This document shows positions 48,104-51,257 of a DNA stretch of 51,257 nt, piece by piece (position 1 is the first letter of the stretch; the number at the start of each line of letters is the position of its first letter). Made by a program: the position numbers and the translations under genes. The notes under the pieces are model-generated. The model saw nothing but the letters and a program-made list of their open reading frames with translations, did no database searches and was not told the DNA's origin. Source of the stretch: JBAZTO01 sp041661865 (GTDB taxonomy: Bacteria > Planctomycetota > Phycisphaerae > SM23-33); NCBI GenBank assembly GCA_041661865.1, contig JBAZTO010000028.1, forward strand, positions 1 through 51,257, written 5' to 3'.

Positions 48104-48968
48104 TGTTCAGTTGCGTGTAGCTGATGATCTTGTAGGCCAGGCGGGCGGCGAGGAATTCGGTGACGTGGTTGGGCGGAATGGGCATGACCTCGACGATGTC
48201 GGCCGCGACGACCTGGCGGTGCGTGCAGACGGCCCGGACCAGCGAGAGCAACTGGAACCATGTCATGCCGCCCGGCTCGGGCGTGCCGGTGCCCGGCGCG
48301 TAGGCCGGGTCCAGCCCGTCGATGTCGATGGTCAGGTAGACCTTCTCGCCCAGCAGCGACAGGGCCCGCTGCACCCAGTTGGGATCGCTCGCGATGACGG
48401 CGGGAGTGATGAAGTTGGCGACCTGGCGGGGGCAGGCGTCGTTTTCGTCGCGGCAGAAGTTGCGGATGCCGACCTGGGCGACGCCCGCGCTCATCTCCAG
48501 CACGCGCCGCATCACGCAGGCGTGCGAGTGCGGCGTGCCATTGTAGGTGTCGCGGAGGTCGGCGTGGGCGTCGATCTGCAAGACGCTGACGCGGCCATGC
48601 CGCTCCTGCACGGCCGAGACCAGCGGGGCGGTGATGCTGTGCTCGCCGCCCAACGTCAGCAGGAACTTGCCCGCCGCGATGATCTCGCTCGCCGCCGCCT
48701 TGACGCGCCGCATCTGCTCGGAGGGGTCGTCGGCCGGCGCGACCGCCGGATACGTCGCCACGCCCGCCTCGACGAATTCGGCCCGCAGTTCGTCGTCGAA
48801 CCATTCCACCTGCTGCGAGGCGTCGAGGATGGCATCGGGCCCGGCCGCGGTGCCCTGCTTGTAGCTGACCGTGCCCTCGTAAGGCACGCTCAGCACGCCG
48901 TAGCGGGCCGTGTCGGCCGAAGCCAGCGAACCGGTCAGGCCCATGAAGCTAAGGTGTGTCTGGCTCAT
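48096..48968 (-). CDS. speB: agmatinase
   Basis: 290 residues of the arginase/agmatinase (ureohydrolase) family. It hydrolyses agmatine to putrescine and urea using two Mn ions. Metal-binding motifs are GGEHSIT, QIDAHADLRD and TIDIDGLDPAYAPGTGTPEPGG. The gene lies 6 bp after the arginine decarboxylase gene, so together they form an arginine-to-putrescine unit. The last residues are encoded within a heptad repeat. Guanidinobutyrase or similar activity cannot be ruled out, but the neighbour supports agmatine. Confidence 0.93.
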   Translation of the reverse strand: MSQTHLSFMGLTGSLASADTARYGVLSVPYEGTVSYKQGTAAGPDAILDASQQVEWFDDELRAEFVEAGVATYPAVAPADDPSEQMRRVKAAASEIIAAGKFLLTLGGEHSITAPLVSAVQERHGRVSVLQIDAHADLRDTYNGTPHSHACVMRRVLEMSAGVAQVGIRNFCRDENDACPRQVANFITPAVIASDPNWVQRALSLLGEKVYLTIDIDGLDPAYAPGTGTPEPGGMTWFQLLSLVRAVCTHRQVVAADIVEVMPIPPNHVTEFLAARLAYKIISYTQLNRS

Positions 48969-48974
48969 AGCGTC

Positions 48975-49532
48975 TTATAGCAGCATGACCGCCGCGGCGA
49001 TCACCGTGGTCCACAGGCCGTTCTTGTCGCCCTCAGCCGTCTGCACGGTGTTGCGCGTGCGGACGATCTTGCCGCTCATGCGGTAGGTTTCCTTCCGCTC
49101 ATCGTAGGCCTTGTCGGGGTCGAACTCCACGCCCAGGGTCGTGGCGAGCATGGTCGCAGCCATGTCCTCGACGAAATCGCCCAAGCGGTCCTCGATCATG
49201 CCGTAGCCGTGATGTTCGCTGATGTAGCCGTACTGCTCGCCGTGGGCCGGCAGGGCCAGGCCGATACCCGCGCCCACCAGGCGGCTGGGCTCGTCGGTCG
49301 AGGCCTCGGCCAGCACGACGTAGGTGATCTCGCCGGCCTGGAGGCGCCGCAGGCCCAGGCTCTTGGGGATGATCCTGCACTTGGGCGGAAAAATGCTGGA
49401 GACGCGCACCAGGTTGCCCTTCTCGATCCCGGCGTGGCGCAGCGCCAGCTCAAAGCTCTGAAGGCGGTTGCGGTGCTTGCCAACGCCCTTGGTGAAGAAA
49501 ATCTCTTGCGGAACCATCGGTTCTCTGGCCAT
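48975..49532 (-). CDS. pyruvoyl-dependent arginine decarboxylase
   Basis: 185 residues. Proenzyme of the PvlArgDC family, which cleaves itself between two serines so the second becomes the catalytic pyruvoyl group; the site is VSSIFPP with Ser45 and Ser46. GAGIGLA and SEHHGYG are also typical. Produces agmatine from arginine. The ATG at 49532 matches the family N-terminus and has AGGAAAGGGA upstream; the longer in-frame extension is rejected because it overlaps the argH promoter. Family members are found in archaea, chlamydiae and planctomycetes. Confidence 0.93.
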   Translation of the reverse strand: MAREPMVPQEIFFTKGVGKHRNRLQSFELALRHAGIEKGNLVRVSSIFPPKCRIIPKSLGLRRLQAGEITYVVLAEASTDEPSRLVGAGIGLALPAHGEQYGYISEHHGYGMIEDRLGDFVEDMAATMLATTLGVEFDPDKAYDERKETYRMSGKIVRTRNTVQTAEGDKNGLWTTVIAAAVMLL

Positions 49533-49679
49533 TCTCGCAGTCCCTTTCCTCGGTGAAAAACCGCCGTTGCTCGCGGATTCGCGATGATTATATGTCCCTC
49601 GAACGCCACAACAAGGAGAATGTCGCCCCGCAATGCAGATTTGCCGAGCCCGGCGCGGCGACAGCGGGTGTCTGCGGCG

Positions 49680-49708
49680 TTGACAGCCGCCGACTCCAGT
49701 CATACTAT
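49680..49708 (+). promoter_or_regulatory. argH promoter
   Basis: Consensus -35 TTGACA (49680-49685), 17 bp, TACTAT (49703-49708). The start codon lies 23 bases on, with AAGGAG between. Divergent from the arginine decarboxylase gene. Confidence 0.7.
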
Positions 49709-49731
49709 CGCCCTGGCAAGGAGAACCCCTC

Positions 49732-51132
49732 ATGGCCGCCAAGACCAAGCAGTCGCAGACTTCCAAGAGCTGGCACGGCCGGCTGACCGCCGAGGCCGAC
49801 GCCGCCACCGCAAAGCTGGTGGCCTCGCTGGACGTGGACACGGTGCTGTGGCGATACGACATCACCGGCTCGCTCGCCCACGCGCAGATGCTCGCGAAGG
49901 TCAAGCTCATCGGGCCCAAGGAACTGCGGTCCATCCAGCGCGGGCTGCTGAGCATCGCCGAGGACATCGCCGCCGATCGCCTCAAGATGCCCCTGGAACT
50001 CGAGGACATCCACATGGTCATCGAGAAGGCCCTCATCGACCGCATCGGGGCCGTGGGCGGCAAGCTCCACACCGGGCGAAGCCGCAACGACCAGGTGGCC
50101 CTGGACCTGCGGCTGTGGGCCCGAGAGGCGATCGACGAACTGCTGGCCCTGGTCGCGGCGCTTCAGCGCAACTTCGTCGCCCTGGCTGCCCGACAGGGCC
50201 AGGTCGTCATGCCCGCCTACACGCACCTCCAGCGGGCCCAGCCCATCGTGGCCGGGCAGGCGGTGCTGGCCTACGTGGAAATGCTCCAGCGCGACGCCGA
50301 TCGACTGGCCGATGCCCGCAAACGCGTCAACATCTGCCCGCTGGGCAGCGGCGCGGTGGCCGGTACGTCCCTGCCGCTGGACCGCCGCCTGACGGCCAGG
50401 CTGCTGGGTTTCGACGACATCAGCCGCAACAGCATCGACGCCACCAGCGACCGCGACTTCCTGGCTGAGCTGTGCTTCGGCTGCGCGATGCTGGGCGTGC
50501 ACCTGTCGCGCTGGGCCGAGGACTGGATCATCTACTCCACCACCGAATTCGGCATGGTGGCGCTGCACGACGCCTACTGCACCTCCAGTTCCATGATGCC
50601 CCAGAAGAAAAACGCCGACACGCTGGAGCTGATCCGCGGCAAGTCCGCCTCGGCCATCGCCCAACTGACGGGCATGCTCACGCTGCTCAAGGGCCTGCCG
50701 CTGGCCTACAACCGCGACCTCCAGGACGACAAGCGCTTTGCCTTCGCCACCGTGGATGCGATGCGGCAGTCCCTGGCCGTGGCGGCTGGGCTGGTCGCCT
50801 CGACGCGGTTCAATGAAACGCGGATTGCGCGGGACCTGTCAGCCGGCTTCCTGGACGCCACCGCCCTGGCCGAGTACCTGGTGACCAGGGGCGTCCCCTT
50901 CCGCACGGCCCACAAGATCGTCGCGGGCCTGGTCGCCCGCGCGGAGGCCGACGGATTGACGCTGGAGCAGATCCCCCTGGCCACGCTCCAGCAGGCCTGC
51001 CCGCAGGTCGGTCAGGACGTCTACGGCCATCTGGGGCCGGCCAATGTGGTCAAACGCTACGCGCCCGAAGGCGCCGCCGGCGCGGCCCAGCTTCGCCGAC
51101 AACTGGCCTTCTGGAAGAAGAAACTGCGCTAG
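49732..51132 (+). CDS. argH: argininosuccinate lyase
   Basis: 466 residues, normal length. Last step of arginine synthesis: argininosuccinate to arginine and fumarate. Signature SSSMMPQKKNADTLELIRGK, plus GRSRNDQVALDLRLW and TYTHLQRAQPI-type segment (here AYTHLQRAQPIVAGQ). ATG 49732 follows AAGGAG by 7 bases and a consensus promoter. Placed divergently from arginine decarboxylase/agmatinase, so arginine supply and use lie side by side. Confidence 0.96.
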   Translation: MAAKTKQSQTSKSWHGRLTAEADAATAKLVASLDVDTVLWRYDITGSLAHAQMLAKVKLIGPKELRSIQRGLLSIAEDIAADRLKMPLELEDIHMVIEKALIDRIGAVGGKLHTGRSRNDQVALDLRLWAREAIDELLALVAALQRNFVALAARQGQVVMPAYTHLQRAQPIVAGQAVLAYVEMLQRDADRLADARKRVNICPLGSGAVAGTSLPLDRRLTARLLGFDDISRNSIDATSDRDFLAELCFGCAMLGVHLSRWAEDWIIYSTTEFGMVALHDAYCTSSSMMPQKKNADTLELIRGKSASAIAQLTGMLTLLKGLPLAYNRDLQDDKRFAFATVDAMRQSLAVAAGLVASTRFNETRIARDLSAGFLDATALAEYLVTRGVPFRTAHKIVAGLVARAEADGLTLEQIPLATLQQACPQVGQDVYGHLGPANVVKRYAPEGAAGAAQLRRQLAFWKKKLR

Positions 51133-51211
51133 GGGTGTGACAAATTCTTCTGGCGCTTTCGGAATAATCGGAATATCTTCTCATATTGACAATCCACATG
51201 AGGAGACAACG

Positions 51212-51257
51212 ATGGATCAGGACAAGGAAGTCGGGATTGAGCCGGAGGAATTGCGTC
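51212..51257 (+). CDS. start of an unidentified gene (runs off the window)
   Basis: Begins ATG at 51212 with AGGAGA 6 bases upstream; the first 15 residues read MDQDKEVGIEPEELR. Too short to assign. Confidence 0.55.
   Translation, partial: MDQDKEVGIEPEELR

Noticed and set aside
49533..50087. Longer start for the arginine decarboxylase
   Set aside because: The extension overlaps the argH promoter and start and has no family similarity; the ATG at 49532 gives the expected N-terminus.

Overview
The window reads as a chromosomal stretch of a G+C-rich, diderm bacterium, most likely a planctomycete (Phycisphaerae-like). This assignment is inference from gene content: a MoxR/DUF58/transglutaminase operon with a DUF933-type YchF relative, a large AsmA-like protein, Kdo transferase and a lipid A-type acyltransferase, a TMTC-like membrane TPR protein next to a polyprenyl-phosphate mannose synthase, pyruvoyl arginine decarboxylase, and intergenic spacers loaded with palindromic and short-period repeats. 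I see no rRNA, tRNA, CRISPR array, transposase or phage gene. Coding density is high and every gene called here is intact except the last, which runs off the end.

Layout. 1-1704: fumarase, flanked on both sides by copies of a ~58 bp repeat. 1911-15003 (minus): a seven-gene, tightly packed unit moxR, DUF58, transglutaminase, ychF-like GTPase, AsmA-like protein, TPR membrane protein, processive glycosyltransferase; it looks like a cell-envelope operon. 15190-22558 (plus): housekeeping genes ribE, pdxA, thiF-like, leuD, DUF167, a small 2[4Fe-4S] ferredoxin, mazG-like, queF, ispD, with a RelE/Xre toxin-antitoxin pair inserted behind pdxA. 22628-23857 (minus): an orphan of unknown function. 24210-28618 (plus): candidate O-mannosylation pair (TMTC-like protein, Dpm1-GtrA fusion) and a phosphodiesterase. 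28742-30235 (minus): outer-membrane beta-barrel. 30818-34073: corrinoid-reactivating ferredoxin and transaldolase. 34089-43657: dGTPase, HIT protein, waaA, proB, truA, lpxL-like, proS (with an unusual insertion) and yhaM-like exoribonuclease. 43945-51132: lysine 2,3-aminomutase, two ATP-grasp ligases (the second fused to a GNAT acetyltransferase), agmatinase plus arginine decarboxylase, and argH.

Two things stand out. First, the 43.9-48.0 kb block pairs a lysine 2,3-aminomutase that has the lysine-binding aspartates with two tandem D-Ala-D-Ala-ligase-like enzymes and an acetyltransferase: a plausible uncharacterised pathway that makes and conjugates beta-lysine (or a similar beta-amino acid). 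Second, the spacers carry at least a dozen arrays of short words repeated with a fixed period of 7, 8, 9 or 10 bp, each array with its own word, several arranged as inverted pairs, and some running into gene stop codons. Together with covarying 3-nt-loop hairpins and a 27-bp palindrome arm that recurs exactly 18.6 kb away, they show a repeat ecology that ordinary gene annotation misses.
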